Source: Rhodobacteraceae bacterium Alg231-04
GTDB lineage: Bacteria; Pseudomonadota; Alphaproteobacteria; Rhodobacterales; Rhodobacteraceae
Direction: 5' to 3'
Assembly: GCA_900143635.1 (NCBI GenBank)
Contig: FREY01000004.1
Coordinates: 1 to 64,000, forward strand
DNA length: 64,000 bases
The translations under genes were made by a program, and so were the position numbers. Each line of letters opens with the position of its first letter. Within the stretch, counting starts at the first letter, position 1. A model generated the notes under the pieces. It worked only from the letters and a program-made list of their open reading frames with translations. It searched no databases and was not told the origin of the DNA. Of the stretch, positions 44,992 to 53,982 are shown piece by piece.

Positions 44992-46683
44992 TTATTCGCT
45001 GAGGTCATATTCCGGCCACAAGGCCGGATCCAGATTTTCGATCAGCGGTTTGAGATGCTCGGCCTGCGACTTCCATTTGCTGATCGATTTGGTCCCGATT
45101 TTGCTGCGCACCTGCGCGAGGCTCGCGGTGCGGACACTGGCGGTGTTTTTCTCGGGGTGCAGAATTGCCGGGTCCCACGGGATACCTGCGAAATCCGTGA
45201 CCAGCTTCCCGTATCCTTCTGGGTCACTGACCAGTTTTTCATATTGCACGGTCAGGATCTGATCCGAGAAATGCTGGTTCCAGAAATTTATGTACCAACG
45301 GTAGTTGTTGGCGTTGATGGCCATGGTTTCCATGCTGCTGGAATAGCGCATCCCGGCTGCCGGGAAGCGCTTTAGCCAAGTTGATAGTGCAACGTCGCGC
45401 GGGTCGCGCAGCAGGTTGATGAAACGCGCATTTGGGAAACTTGCGGCAAGGAACCCGATGAGGCGGTAGTTATGCGGCAGCTTGTCAACAAAGGCGATTG
45501 CATCATCCTCGGGCTGCGGCATGAGGCGGCGGAATTCGCTCGCTAACCGGTGGGCATCGGCTGGTGTAAAAGGAGCATCGCGGAAAATCTGCTCAACAGT
45601 CAGATTGGCAGCAAGGATCAGCTCGCCACAGCCTTTTACTTTCGATGATGAAGACAACATCATTTCCAGCAGAGTTGTCCCTGAACGCGGTTGGCCAACG
45701 ATAAAGATAGGTGTCGGCGCCTGTGCTTTTGGCCAATCGCCGTCGGGCAAAGGTTTGCCAAAGATCTTTTTGGTCACGTTCTTGCGCAGGGTTTCTTTCT
45801 TTGGGCTAAACGGCTGCTCCGCCTGCTGCAAAGCATTTGCCTCGTTGTAAATTGGCATCGCTGCATTTAAGCCGTCGAGCTTATCCACAAGGTTCGCCGT
45901 TGCGAACGCCAGCTCGTGGCGGGGCTTGTCGAACTCGCTCTCGGCGCACTTGATATAGTCCAGCAATTTAGGTGCATCTTCGCGGCTGACCAATCCCGAT
46001 AGCTCCAACAGAACGTTGGGTTTGTCACCGTCGCCGTCCACAAGACTCCAGTAGATCTCGGCAGATTCTTTCGGCTTGCCCTGCTGGTTCAAGGAACTCG
46101 CATAGAGTTTGGCAATGAGATTGTTCTCTGGTGCCATCTCATAGGCTTTTGCCTTGTCATGGTCGCTTTCCGGGTGGTTCAGCTTGCCGCGTGCTTCGCC
46201 GCGAATATAATACCCTGCCGCGCGCTCAGGGGCCAACGCAATCAGATGATCCGCAGCAGTGATCGCCTCTGCCCACATGTCATTGCGCTGCATCGCTTTG
46301 GCCCGCAAATGGGCCAGTTCTTCATTGTCTGGTTGCAGTGTGCAGGCGTTGTTCAGAATCTGGCACACCCGGTCGGTTTTTTCCAAGGCCTCAAGGGCCA
46401 CCACAAGGTTTTCAATGTAATCCACCCGCAGCGGCTTCAGCTTGTGCGCTTTTTCAACAAAGGGGAGGGCCTTTCTGAAATCCTTCAGCTGGCTGTGCCC
46501 AACGCCTGCTATTGTCCAGAAGTCGGCATCCTGCGGCGACTTCTTGGTCCCGAGGGTTGCCTTCTTTACGCTGGACTTGAGTTTGCCCGCCTGCATGTCG
46601 GCGAATGCCTTGCGTTTTAGTTCAGCTGCTGAAAGATTCGACATCCAGTCCTCAGGTGTTGATGTGCCCGCTGACGCAGACAT
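44992..46683 (-). CDS. Sulfotransferase with N-terminal TPR repeats
   Basis: A 563-residue protein. About residues 25-270 form a helical TPR-like array (PQDADFWTIAGVGHSQLKDFRKALPFVEKAHKLKPL is one repeat). The C-terminal sulfotransferase domain has the PAPS 5'-loop IFIVGQPRSGTTLLEMML (near 330) and the 3'-phosphate site FINLLRDPRDVALSTW (near 425). The layout is like bacterial tetratricopeptide sulfotransferases and may act on proteins or lipids. A start at 46644, with GAGG in front, is an alternative; the chosen one lies only 27 bases from the divergent SRAP gene. Confidence 0.88.
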   Translation of the reverse strand: MSASAGTSTPEDWMSNLSAAELKRKAFADMQAGKLKSSVKKATLGTKKSPQDADFWTIAGVGHSQLKDFRKALPFVEKAHKLKPLRVDYIENLVVALEALEKTDRVCQILNNACTLQPDNEELAHLRAKAMQRNDMWAEAITAADHLIALAPERAAGYYIRGEARGKLNHPESDHDKAKAYEMAPENNLIAKLYASSLNQQGKPKESAEIYWSLVDGDGDKPNVLLELSGLVSREDAPKLLDYIKCAESEFDKPRHELAFATANLVDKLDGLNAAMPIYNEANALQQAEQPFSPKKETLRKNVTKKIFGKPLPDGDWPKAQAPTPIFIVGQPRSGTTLLEMMLSSSSKVKGCGELILAANLTVEQIFRDAPFTPADAHRLASEFRRLMPQPEDDAIAFVDKLPHNYRLIGFLAASFPNARFINLLRDPRDVALSTWLKRFPAAGMRYSSSMETMAINANNYRWYINFWNQHFSDQILTVQYEKLVSDPEGYGKLVTDFAGIPWDPAILHPEKNTASVRTASLAQVRSKIGTKSISKWKSQAEHLKPLIENLDPALWPEYDLSE

Positions 46684-46710
46684 GGTTATGTGATGGATAT
46701 GTAATTACCG

Positions 46711-47424
46711 ATGTGCGGAAGATTTGCAATCACGCTTCCAAATGATGCCATGGCGCAGTTGTTTGCAGCCCAGCCTGCGAATGATCTGCCCGAGGTGCCG
46801 AATTACAATGTCTGCCCGACAAATTCGGTGCATGTGGTGCAGGCAGGGGCAGCAGGGCGACGGTTGACCGCCATGCGCTGGGGGTTTTTGCCGGTTTGGT
46901 ACAAAACACCCACTGATGGGCCACTGTTGATCAATGCGCGGGCCGAAACCATTCCCGAAAAACCCGCCTTCGCCAAGGCCAGCCGCGACCAGCGCTGTCT
47001 GATCCCCGCCAGTGGCTTTTATGAATGGACGCGAACACCAGAGGGCGCCCGGCTGCCGTGGTATTTCAGCCGCCGTGATGGCGCGCCGCTGGCGTTTGCG
47101 GGCATCTGGCAGCCCTGGGGGCGGGACGGGATTGCGACCTGTGCGATGGTGACTACCGGGGCCAATGAAGGCGTGTCGGCTGTTCATCACCGTATGCCAC
47201 TGGTGCTGGAGCCAGAACACTGGGCGCTGTGGCTGGGCGAGGAAGGTCATGGCGCCGCCCGGCTCATGCAGCCGGGACCAGAGGATGTGCTGCGCTGGCA
47301 TCGGGTTGCGACTGTGGTCAATTCAAACCGGGCGGAAGGCTGTGACCTGATCGAACCCCTGCTTGAGGAGGCGGCGCCTGCACAGCCGCCACCAGCGACC
47401 GATCCGCAGGGATCGTTATTCTGA
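46711..47424 (+). CDS. SRAP domain protein (HMCES/YedK family)
   Basis: A 237-residue SRAP protein. Cys2 (MCGRFAI) is the conserved catalytic residue that crosslinks to abasic sites in single-stranded DNA. Other conserved elements are NARAETIPEKPAF (near 75), IPASGFYEWTR with the catalytic Glu (near 97-107) and HHRMPLVLEPE (near 155). In E. coli YedK protects DNA at abasic sites. No SOS box was found. It converges with the MarR gene (9-base overlap). Confidence 0.94.
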   Translation: MCGRFAITLPNDAMAQLFAAQPANDLPEVPNYNVCPTNSVHVVQAGAAGRRLTAMRWGFLPVWYKTPTDGPLLINARAETIPEKPAFAKASRDQRCLIPASGFYEWTRTPEGARLPWYFSRRDGAPLAFAGIWQPWGRDGIATCAMVTTGANEGVSAVHHRMPLVLEPEHWALWLGEEGHGAARLMQPGPEDVLRWHRVATVVNSNRAEGCDLIEPLLEEAAPAQPPPATDPQGSLF

Positions 47425-47892
47425 CATTGCCCGCAGCGGCGCGCGGCTCAACCCGTTGCCGGCATTGGCGGCCTTGTCGAGCAGCCCAACGAATTGTGCT
47501 TGTTCGGTGTCTGACAATCCGGACAGGATGGTTGTCTGTATTGCCTCGACTGCCGGCTTTGCCTGTGCCAGCAGCCCATGACCGGCGCTCGTCAGGGTCA
47601 GCACTTTGGAGCGGCGGTCGTGTTCTGATGTGCTGCGCAGCATAAACCCTTTGGCGGCCAGCCGCTCAACCACTTTGCCTGTTGTTGCCCGGTCGTGGGC
47701 GATGAGCCCGGCAACCGTCGCCTGATCGATGCCGGGTTTGCCGCCAACAGCGCTGAGAACGGCAAATTGCACCGGGGTCAGATCCAGCGCGAGATCGGCC
47801 ATGGCTTCGTGGAACTGGGCGACCGAAATCTGGTTCAGCCGCCGGATCAGGTGGCCGGGAAGCGTATGAAAATAGAGGGTATTTGCTGTCAT
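47416..47892 (-). CDS. MarR-family transcriptional regulator
   Basis: A 158-residue winged-helix regulator of the MarR type. The DNA-binding core is about residues 35-105 (VAGLIAHDRATTGKVVERLAAKGFMLRSTSEHDRRSKVLTLT), with the conserved DRRSK wing. An 8-base inverted repeat, TGGTTGAA-N12-TTCAACCA, sits 69 bases before its start, possibly its own operator. It is divergent from mnmH. The ligand is unknown, often a phenolic or oxidant. Confidence 0.9.
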   Translation of the reverse strand: MTANTLYFHTLPGHLIRRLNQISVAQFHEAMADLALDLTPVQFAVLSAVGGKPGIDQATVAGLIAHDRATTGKVVERLAAKGFMLRSTSEHDRRSKVLTLTSAGHGLLAQAKPAVEAIQTTILSGLSDTEQAQFVGLLDKAANAGNGLSRAPLRAMSE

Positions 47893-47960
47893 TGCCAGGT
47901 TGTCTTTTTATTGTTCTGAACGGAGCAACCTACCGCGGGCTGCCGCCTGTTGCCTCTATT

Positions 47961-47988
47961 TGGTTGAAAAAATGAAAAGATTCAACCA
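47961..47988. promoter_or_regulatory. Inverted repeat between the MarR and mnmH genes
   Basis: TGGTTGAA (47961-47968), 12-base spacer, TTCAACCA (47981-47988). This is the size class of MarR operators. It could regulate the MarR gene, mnmH, or both. Confidence 0.45.
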
Positions 47989-48039
47989 TCGGATGACGCT
48001 TGCGCTTTTCCCCGCCTATTTCCGGCGTTAGAGGGATGT

Positions 48040-49101
48040 ATGGCCCTGACATTCAGAACACTCACCGATTTTCACGATCACGGTTTTGACGATGTGATCG
48101 ACGTGCGCAGCCCGGCGGAATTTGCCGAGGACCATGTGCCCGGCGCCATCAGCCTGCCGGTGCTGAACAACGAGGAGCGCGCCGAGGTCGGAACCATCTA
48201 CGTGCAGGACAGCCCGTTCAAAGCCCGAAAACTGGGGGCGGCGCTGGTTTTTCGCAATGCGGCCAATCATATCGAACAGAAGCTCTCACATCACGAAGGC
48301 GGCTGGCGCCCGCTGGTCTATTGCTGGCGCGGTGGTCAGCGGTCCGGGTCGTTCACTTGGCTGCTGCAGCAGATCGGCTGGCGCGCCGAGGTGGTTGAGG
48401 GCGGTTATCAGACCTACCGGCGGCTGGTGAACAAATACCTCTACGACACTGCGCTGCCGCATCGTTTTCTGCTGCTGGACGGCTATACTGGCACTGCAAA
48501 GACGGATCTGCTGAAGCTGGTAGAGGCGCGCGGTGGCCAGGTTCTGGATCTGGAAGGTCTGGCCAATCATCGCGGGTCTTTGTTGGGAGACATGCCCGCG
48601 CCGCAACCGCTGCAAAAAGGCTTTGAAAGCGCATTGGCCACCGTGCTGTGCCGTTTGGACCCGGCCCGCCCTGTGTTGGTCGAAGCGGAATCCAGTAAAG
48701 TCGGGCAGCGGATTATTCCCCCGTCCGTCTGGGCATTGATGAAGGCCGCGCCCCGCGTCGAAGTGCGTGCGTCTGCCGAGGCACGCTGTGCCTATTTGAC
48801 CCGCGCTTACGACGATATCCTTTCAGACGCGGTGATGCTGCGTGAACGGCTGGGGCATCTGCGGGCGCATCGGTCCAATGCTGTGGTCGACAATTGGTTT
48901 GATCTCATTGACGAAGGCGACAAGCTGGGGCTGACCCGAACGCTGATGCTGGACCATTACGATCTTGCCTATGAGAAATCCCGCCGTGCGATAGGTGCTG
49001 AGGTTCTGGATCACGTAGATGCAGGCGCGCTGGATACAGCCGGGTTGAACAGTGCCGCGGATCGGATCATGGCCGTGATGGAGCGCTTTGCGAACAACTA
49101 G
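48040..49101 (+). CDS. mnmH: tRNA 2-selenouridine synthase
   Basis: A 353-residue enzyme (also SelU/YbbB) that replaces the sulfur of 5-substituted 2-thiouridine at the tRNA wobble position by selenium, using selenophosphate. The N-terminal rhodanese domain has the active Cys in VYCWRGGQRSGS (near residue 92). The C-terminal part has a P-loop-like LDGYTGTAKTDLL (near 145-157) and the RGSLLG motif. It is tail to tail with the SelD fusion, its selenophosphate supplier, overlapping by four bases. Confidence 0.93.
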   Translation: MALTFRTLTDFHDHGFDDVIDVRSPAEFAEDHVPGAISLPVLNNEERAEVGTIYVQDSPFKARKLGAALVFRNAANHIEQKLSHHEGGWRPLVYCWRGGQRSGSFTWLLQQIGWRAEVVEGGYQTYRRLVNKYLYDTALPHRFLLLDGYTGTAKTDLLKLVEARGGQVLDLEGLANHRGSLLGDMPAPQPLQKGFESALATVLCRLDPARPVLVEAESSKVGQRIIPPSVWALMKAAPRVEVRASAEARCAYLTRAYDDILSDAVMLRERLGHLRAHRSNAVVDNWFDLIDEGDKLGLTRTLMLDHYDLAYEKSRRAIGAEVLDHVDAGALDTAGLNSAADRIMAVMERFANN

Positions 49102-51257
49102 TCCAGGACGATCCCGCCTGCACCCTCTGTTACAGTTCCGATGATCACGGCCTGATCGCCGCCTGCGCGCAGTTTCTCGACCAACGCGTCCGCGTCTTCT
49201 GCCGCAACCGCCGCCAGCAGGCCACCTGCGGTTTGCGGGTCAAACAGCAGCTCTTGCACGCCCACCGGTTTCATCCAGGGCGCAAGCGACAGGTTGTCAG
49301 GATAAAGGGACGATCGAATGCCTTGCGCCGCCAGCTCTGCCGCGCCGGGTAGCAGCGGGATCGCGGCGGTGTTCAGATGCGCACTGACACCGGAGGCCTC
49401 GCAGATGCCCAGAAGGTGCCCGATCAGGCCAAAGCCGGTCACATCCGTCATCGCATGGGCATCGCGCAGAATGGCAGAGGCCTGTGCCTGTCCGCGCCCC
49501 ATCTGGGTCAGCGCCGTCGCCACCCATGCGCCATCGGCTTGTCCTGCCATTTCGGCGGCCATGATCACGCCAGATCCCAAGGGTTTGGTGAGGATCAGTG
49601 CATCCCCCGGCTTGGCGCCCTGCAGGGTGATGGGATCGCGATCACACAGGCCGGTGACGGTAAAGCCGATGGTCAACTCATCCCCAAGGGACGTATGGCC
49701 GCCGACGATTTCACCGCCGGCATCGCGCAGCACTTCGGTGGCGGTGGCCATGATCTCGCGCAGGGTGCGTTCCTGCAGGTCGGCAGACATTTTTGGCAGG
49801 ATCAGATTGGCAGTGGACGCCTGCGGGGCGGCCCCCATGGCCCAGACATCCCCCAGCGCGTGAACCGCAGCGATGCGGGTCATTACAACCGGATCATCAC
49901 ACAGCGCGCGCAGATGGTCCGAGCTGATCACCTGTCGCGCGCCGCCGGTCAGCAGCAATGCGGCGTCATCGCCGGGCAGCGGGGCAACATCGCTGCGCTG
50001 GTTGCCGGGCAAAGGCGCCAGAGCGGCCCGCAGGGCGTTGCGGCCAACCTTGGCACCGCAGCCGCCGCACATCGGCTTGTCGCCCAGTGCTTCTTTCAAC
50101 CCGCTGGCGTGAAGCTCCGGCAGATAGGGCTGGCCCATGGCGGGCAGGGTGCGGAACTTCTCCATGAATTGCTGATCAATGTGGTTTTTCCAGCGCCACA
50201 TCAGCGGGCCAGAGAGGGTGGCGCCGAACCGTTCACCAAGGGCGGATTTGCCGCCAAGCGAGATCAGTTTCAGGTAGTCACCCTGAGGCTGGTAGCCGCG
50301 CATGGCCAAACCGGCCAGTGCGGCGCGCAGGTTGTCGAACAACACCGGAGACTGGCGCACCGCATAGACCCCGGCCTTGGGGCGGGGTGCAAATTCCATA
50401 TGGGCGCAGTCGCCCGCGGCAAAGATATCAGGGTCCGAGCTTTGCAGGCTTTCGGAAATAGTGATGAAGCCATGCTCCATCTCCAGCCCGCTGTTGGCCA
50501 GCCAGCCGTGCGGCCGCGCGCCTGCAGCCCCGGTGGTGAAATCCGACAAGACTTCGCGGCCGTCCTTCAGCAGGATGCGGTCGGCTTTGACCTCGGCGAC
50601 CTCTGCGTCCTCCAGCAGGGTGACACCAAGGCCGGTCAGCGCGTGGCGCAGCTGGGTTGCTGCTTTGGAGCCGACGGCGGTCAATGCGCGCGCGCTGTCT
50701 ATCAGCGTGGCCTGCGAAAGCCGCCCTCGGGCTTTCAGCGCATGGGCCATGGCCAGTATCAGTTCGGCTCCGGCAACGCCGCCACCGATGACGGCCACAC
50801 GGGCCGGGCCGTCAGAATTGCGAAAATCGTCCCAGCGGGCTGCAAAAGCACCAAGCGGCTTGGCCGGCACGCCATGTGCACCAAAGCCGCGCAGATCCGG
50901 CATGTCGGACGTAATCCCAACATCAACCGAGGCCACGTCATAACTCACCGGGGGCCTGCCCGGAACATGCACCAGCTTGTTGGCGCGGTCGATATGGGTG
51001 GCGGCCCCAAGGATCACCCGCGCACCAGCAAATCGGGCGAGTTTTACCAGATCGATGTCCAGCTCTGCCCGGCTGTAACGACCGGCGACAAAGCCGGGCA
51101 ACATGCCCGAATAGGGCGCGGTCGGGCCGGGGTTGATCACGGTAACGCGGGCGCCGGCCAGTGGGGTCATGCCCCATTTCTTCAGCACCAGAGCATGAGC
51201 ATGCCCGCCTCCGATCAGAACCAGATCCTTGGTGAGCGGCAAGCGGGGGGCGTCCAT
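49098..51257 (-). CDS. selD: Selenide, water dikinase fused to an FAD/NAD(P) oxidoreductase domain
   Basis: A 719-residue bifunctional protein. The N-terminal ~380 residues are a pyridine nucleotide-disulfide-oxidoreductase-like domain: FAD loop LVLIGGGHAHALVLKKWG (near residue 10), a second Rossmann loop VAVIGGGVAGAELILAMAH near 150, and FAAGDCAHM near 280. The C-terminal ~325 residues are SelD, making selenophosphate from selenide and ATP: N-terminal MCGGCGAKVG (near 395), then GDDAALL and HALGDVWAMGAAPQ. Such NDH-SelD fusions are known in bacteria; the oxidoreductase may supply reduced selenium. No selA, selB or selC lies in the window. Confidence 0.9.
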   Translation of the reverse strand: MDAPRLPLTKDLVLIGGGHAHALVLKKWGMTPLAGARVTVINPGPTAPYSGMLPGFVAGRYSRAELDIDLVKLARFAGARVILGAATHIDRANKLVHVPGRPPVSYDVASVDVGITSDMPDLRGFGAHGVPAKPLGAFAARWDDFRNSDGPARVAVIGGGVAGAELILAMAHALKARGRLSQATLIDSARALTAVGSKAATQLRHALTGLGVTLLEDAEVAEVKADRILLKDGREVLSDFTTGAAGARPHGWLANSGLEMEHGFITISESLQSSDPDIFAAGDCAHMEFAPRPKAGVYAVRQSPVLFDNLRAALAGLAMRGYQPQGDYLKLISLGGKSALGERFGATLSGPLMWRWKNHIDQQFMEKFRTLPAMGQPYLPELHASGLKEALGDKPMCGGCGAKVGRNALRAALAPLPGNQRSDVAPLPGDDAALLLTGGARQVISSDHLRALCDDPVVMTRIAAVHALGDVWAMGAAPQASTANLILPKMSADLQERTLREIMATATEVLRDAGGEIVGGHTSLGDELTIGFTVTGLCDRDPITLQGAKPGDALILTKPLGSGVIMAAEMAGQADGAWVATALTQMGRGQAQASAILRDAHAMTDVTGFGLIGHLLGICEASGVSAHLNTAAIPLLPGAAELAAQGIRSSLYPDNLSLAPWMKPVGVQELLFDPQTAGGLLAAVAAEDADALVEKLRAGGDQAVIIGTVTEGAGGIVLD

Positions 51258-51304
51258 GAAACAGGCCTTTCAGGGCTAAGGCCACCGTGGGGCGGCCCGC
51301 AAAA

Positions 51305-51670
51305 TCAATCTTCGTCGGCAGGGGTGTCATGCGTGGCCCAAAGACCATCGCCGCCCGCCTCGGGCAAAGTATCGCGGCTTTCCTGCAGGTGAATATGCAC
51401 TTTGGCAATGAAATGCGCGGTGATCGGTGCCGTGAGGAATAAAAACAGCGTGATCATCAGCTCGTGCAGGGACAGATGACCCTGCACCACGGCCGCATTC
51501 AGCATGGATGCGAGCAGCACCCCGCCGACCCCGAGAGTGGTGGCTTTGGTGGGCGCGTGCAGCCGCGACATTTCATCATTGAGTTTCAGCAAACCGAAGG
51601 AGCCGACAAAGCCAAAAATCCCGGCGATAATCAGGAAAAAGGCGATCAGAAATTCTGCCAGAGTAATCAT
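51305..51670 (-). CDS. mnhG: Mrp-type cation/proton antiporter subunit G
   Basis: A 121-residue membrane subunit, last gene of the mrp operon. Three hydrophobic segments are seen, with GFVGSFGLLKLNDEMSRLHAPTKATTLGVG (residues about 20-48) as the MnhG/PhaG hallmark. The start MITLAEF lies seven bases after the end of mnhF. It assembles with the other subunits into the inner-membrane complex that exchanges Na+ or K+ for protons. Confidence 0.93.
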   Translation of the reverse strand: MITLAEFLIAFFLIIAGIFGFVGSFGLLKLNDEMSRLHAPTKATTLGVGGVLLASMLNAAVVQGHLSLHELMITLFLFLTAPITAHFIAKVHIHLQESRDTLPEAGGDGLWATHDTPADED

Positions 51671-51677
51671 GATGCCC

Positions 51678-51947
51678 TCACTCGATGATGTTGCCGCGCA
51701 GGATAAAGCGCGTGTAGGCCACGGTGGAGACAAACCCCAGCATGGCAATGATCATGGCCGCCTCAAAGAAGATCCCGGTTCCGGCGGCGATGCCGTAGAG
51801 AACCATCAGTGCGATGGCGTTGATGAACATCGTGTCCAGCGCCAGAATTCGGTCGGCGGTCTGGTCAGCGCTCACGACTTTCCACAGGTTCATCAGCAGG
51901 GCGATTGCGAAACAGAAAAAGGCAAAGGTGGTGGCAGAGGCGATCAT
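51678..51947 (-). CDS. mnhF: Mrp-type cation/proton antiporter subunit F
   Basis: An 89-residue membrane subunit with three helices, including RILALDTMFINAIALMVLYGI (residues about 33-53), typical of MnhF/PhaF. The start overlaps the mnhE stop by four bases, so translation is coupled. It is required for assembly in known Mrp systems. Confidence 0.93.
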   Translation of the reverse strand: MIASATTFAFFCFAIALLMNLWKVVSADQTADRILALDTMFINAIALMVLYGIAAGTGIFFEAAMIIAMLGFVSTVAYTRFILRGNIIE

Positions 51948-52441
51948 TCGAAAATCTCCATCAGGCGGCGTTCGTAGCGGTCTTTGATTTCATCGCGCAT
52001 GGCATCCGGATCCGGGGCATCCAGACAGTGGACCAGCAGCGCATGACCTTCCGAGGACAGGTCGGCCGACAGGGTGCCGGGGGTCATGGTAATTGTGCCG
52101 GCCAGCATGGTGATCGCCTCAGGCGTTTTCAGCTCCAGCGGGATGGTGACCCATGCGGGTTTGCGATCAGCGTTGGGTTTGAAGAGAACGATCCGGGCGA
52201 CAATGGTGTTGGCGATGACAATGTCCCATAGCACCACAAGGATGTATTCGGCGATCTTCAGCGGGGCGCGCAGCCGGGGCCGGTTGGGCCAGTATGGCTG
52301 GGTGACAAAGGGAATGATCAGGCCTAGGCCGAGACCAAACAGCAGCGAATTCAGCGTCCAGGTTGCCGCAAGACACAGCCATGTAAAGGTCAGCAGCAAG
52401 GTCAGGATCGGATGCGGCACGAGCCGTTTCATGATGCCCAT
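51944..52441 (-). CDS. mnhE: Mrp-type cation/proton antiporter subunit E
   Basis: A 165-residue subunit. Two N-terminal transmembrane helices (about 10-50) are followed by a cytoplasmic domain with AEYILVVLWDIVIANTIVARIVL (near 65-87) and TMTPGTLSADLSSEGHALLVHCLDA (near 115-140), the usual MnhE/PhaE C-terminal blocks. It overlaps mnhD by one base and mnhF by four. Confidence 0.93.
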   Translation of the reverse strand: MGIMKRLVPHPILTLLLTFTWLCLAATWTLNSLLFGLGLGLIIPFVTQPYWPNRPRLRAPLKIAEYILVVLWDIVIANTIVARIVLFKPNADRKPAWVTIPLELKTPEAITMLAGTITMTPGTLSADLSSEGHALLVHCLDAPDPDAMRDEIKDRYERRLMEIFE

Positions 52442-53982
52442 TATTTGGCGCTCCCTAGAACTGCATTGATATAGGCCGCCGGGTCAAACAGCTGCGCGGC
52501 GGTGGCCTCGGTGTAGTGTGACACGGGGCCGGCAAAGACGGTGAGCAGCGCCAGTCCCGCGACAAGGCCAAAGATCACCACAAGCGCCAGTGCGCCACTT
52601 GGCGCATCTTCCGGGTCGGGATCGGCGTCCGTACTGGTCTCCGCCGGGGCGGCGCTGATGCTGGCATCGTGGCTCTTCCAGAAAATCTCGGTTCCGGCGC
52701 GGGCAAATCCGACAATGGTGATCAGCGATCCGGCGAGGATCACGGCCCAGATCCACCAGACCAGATCGGCATCGCGGGCGGCGTCCATGACCAGCAGCTT
52801 GCCCAGGAAGCCAGACAGCGGCGGCATGCCTGCCATGGCGATGGCACCGGCAAAGAACAGGGCTGATATCAGGCCGGACTGTGGCATCGGTCCTGTGGCC
52901 ACAATGGCGCCGCCACGGCGTTCCATCACCTGATCGGCGACAAGGAACATCAGCGCTGCGGCCAGCGTGGAATGTAGCGTGTAATAGAGTGCCGCAGCGG
53001 CGGCCTCAGCCGTGAAGAGGGAAATGGCGATCAGCAGCGTGCCCATGGAGGCAATGGCACCAAAGGCCACCAGTCGGCCAATCTCACGCGCGCCCAGAAC
53101 GCCGATGGCGCCTGCGGCGAGGGTCAGCATGGCAGCGGGCAGCAGCCAGTCGGTGACGATACCCGCCGTGGCGGCCACATCGGGGCCAAAAACCAGCGTG
53201 TAGATGCGCAGGATCGAATAGGCGCCGACCTTGGTCATGATTGCAAAAAGGGCTGCCACCGGCAGCGGCGCATTTGCATAAGAGGCCGGCAGCCAGAAAT
53301 GCAGCGGCAGCACCGCGGCTTTGATAGCAAAGACCAGCAGCAGCATCAGCGCGCCAGCCCGCAACAGGGCGGTGTCATCGGCCGGCATTTCGGCCACCCG
53401 CACCGCCAGATCCGCCATGTTCAGCGTCCCGGTCACCGAATAGAGGGTGCCAAGCGCAAACAGAAACAGGGTAGAGCCCAAGAGGTTATAGACCACATAT
53501 TGCACACCGGCCTGCAGCCGCACCGCGCCGCCGCCGTGGATCATCAACCCGTATGAGGCAATCAGCAGCACCTCGAAGAAAACAAAGAGGTTGAAGGCGT
53601 CGCCGGTCAGAAAAGCGCCGAGGATGCCCATCAGCTGAAACTGCAGCAGCGCATGAAAATGCCGCCCGCGTGTGTCCCAGCCAGAGCCGATCGCATAGAG
53701 CGCAACCGCAAGACCCAGAAGCGCCGTGAGGGTGATCATCATTGCCGACAGGCGATCCAACACTAGAACAATGCCAAAGGGCGCGGACCAGTTGCCCAGT
53801 TCGTAGATCTGGATGGTGCCGTCGGCAGCCTGCACCGCCAAGGCCAGCGTGATGATGCTCAGCAGCACGGAACTGCCGACCGAGAACACCCGCTGTAACT
53901 GCAGGTGGTGGCGCAGGGCCATGACGATGAAGGGCGCGACAATGGCCGGCAGCACCACCGGGGCGATCAGAAGATGGTTCAT
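52441..53982 (-). CDS. mnhD: Mrp-type cation/proton antiporter subunit D
   Basis: A 513-residue membrane subunit with about 14 helices, homologous to the antiporter-like ND subunits of complex I (ND4/ND5/NuoN type). It has the functional region around LMGILGAFLTGDAFNLFVFFEVLLIASYGLMIHGG (near 113-147, with the conserved Glu in FFEV) and AGALMLLLVFAIKAAVLPLHFWLP (with the Lys of AIKAAVLP). It provides a proton path together with MnhA. It overlaps mnhC by four bases. Confidence 0.95.
   Translation of the reverse strand: MNHLLIAPVVLPAIVAPFIVMALRHHLQLQRVFSVGSSVLLSIITLALAVQAADGTIQIYELGNWSAPFGIVLVLDRLSAMMITLTALLGLAVALYAIGSGWDTRGRHFHALLQFQLMGILGAFLTGDAFNLFVFFEVLLIASYGLMIHGGGAVRLQAGVQYVVYNLLGSTLFLFALGTLYSVTGTLNMADLAVRVAEMPADDTALLRAGALMLLLVFAIKAAVLPLHFWLPASYANAPLPVAALFAIMTKVGAYSILRIYTLVFGPDVAATAGIVTDWLLPAAMLTLAAGAIGVLGAREIGRLVAFGAIASMGTLLIAISLFTAEAAAAALYYTLHSTLAAALMFLVADQVMERRGGAIVATGPMPQSGLISALFFAGAIAMAGMPPLSGFLGKLLVMDAARDADLVWWIWAVILAGSLITIVGFARAGTEIFWKSHDASISAAPAETSTDADPDPEDAPSGALALVVIFGLVAGLALLTVFAGPVSHYTEATAAQLFDPAAYINAVLGSAK

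Noticed and set aside
49377-51392. 671-residue plus-strand frame
   Set aside because: Antisense to the SelD fusion, which has clear motifs; composition of the frame is not protein-like.
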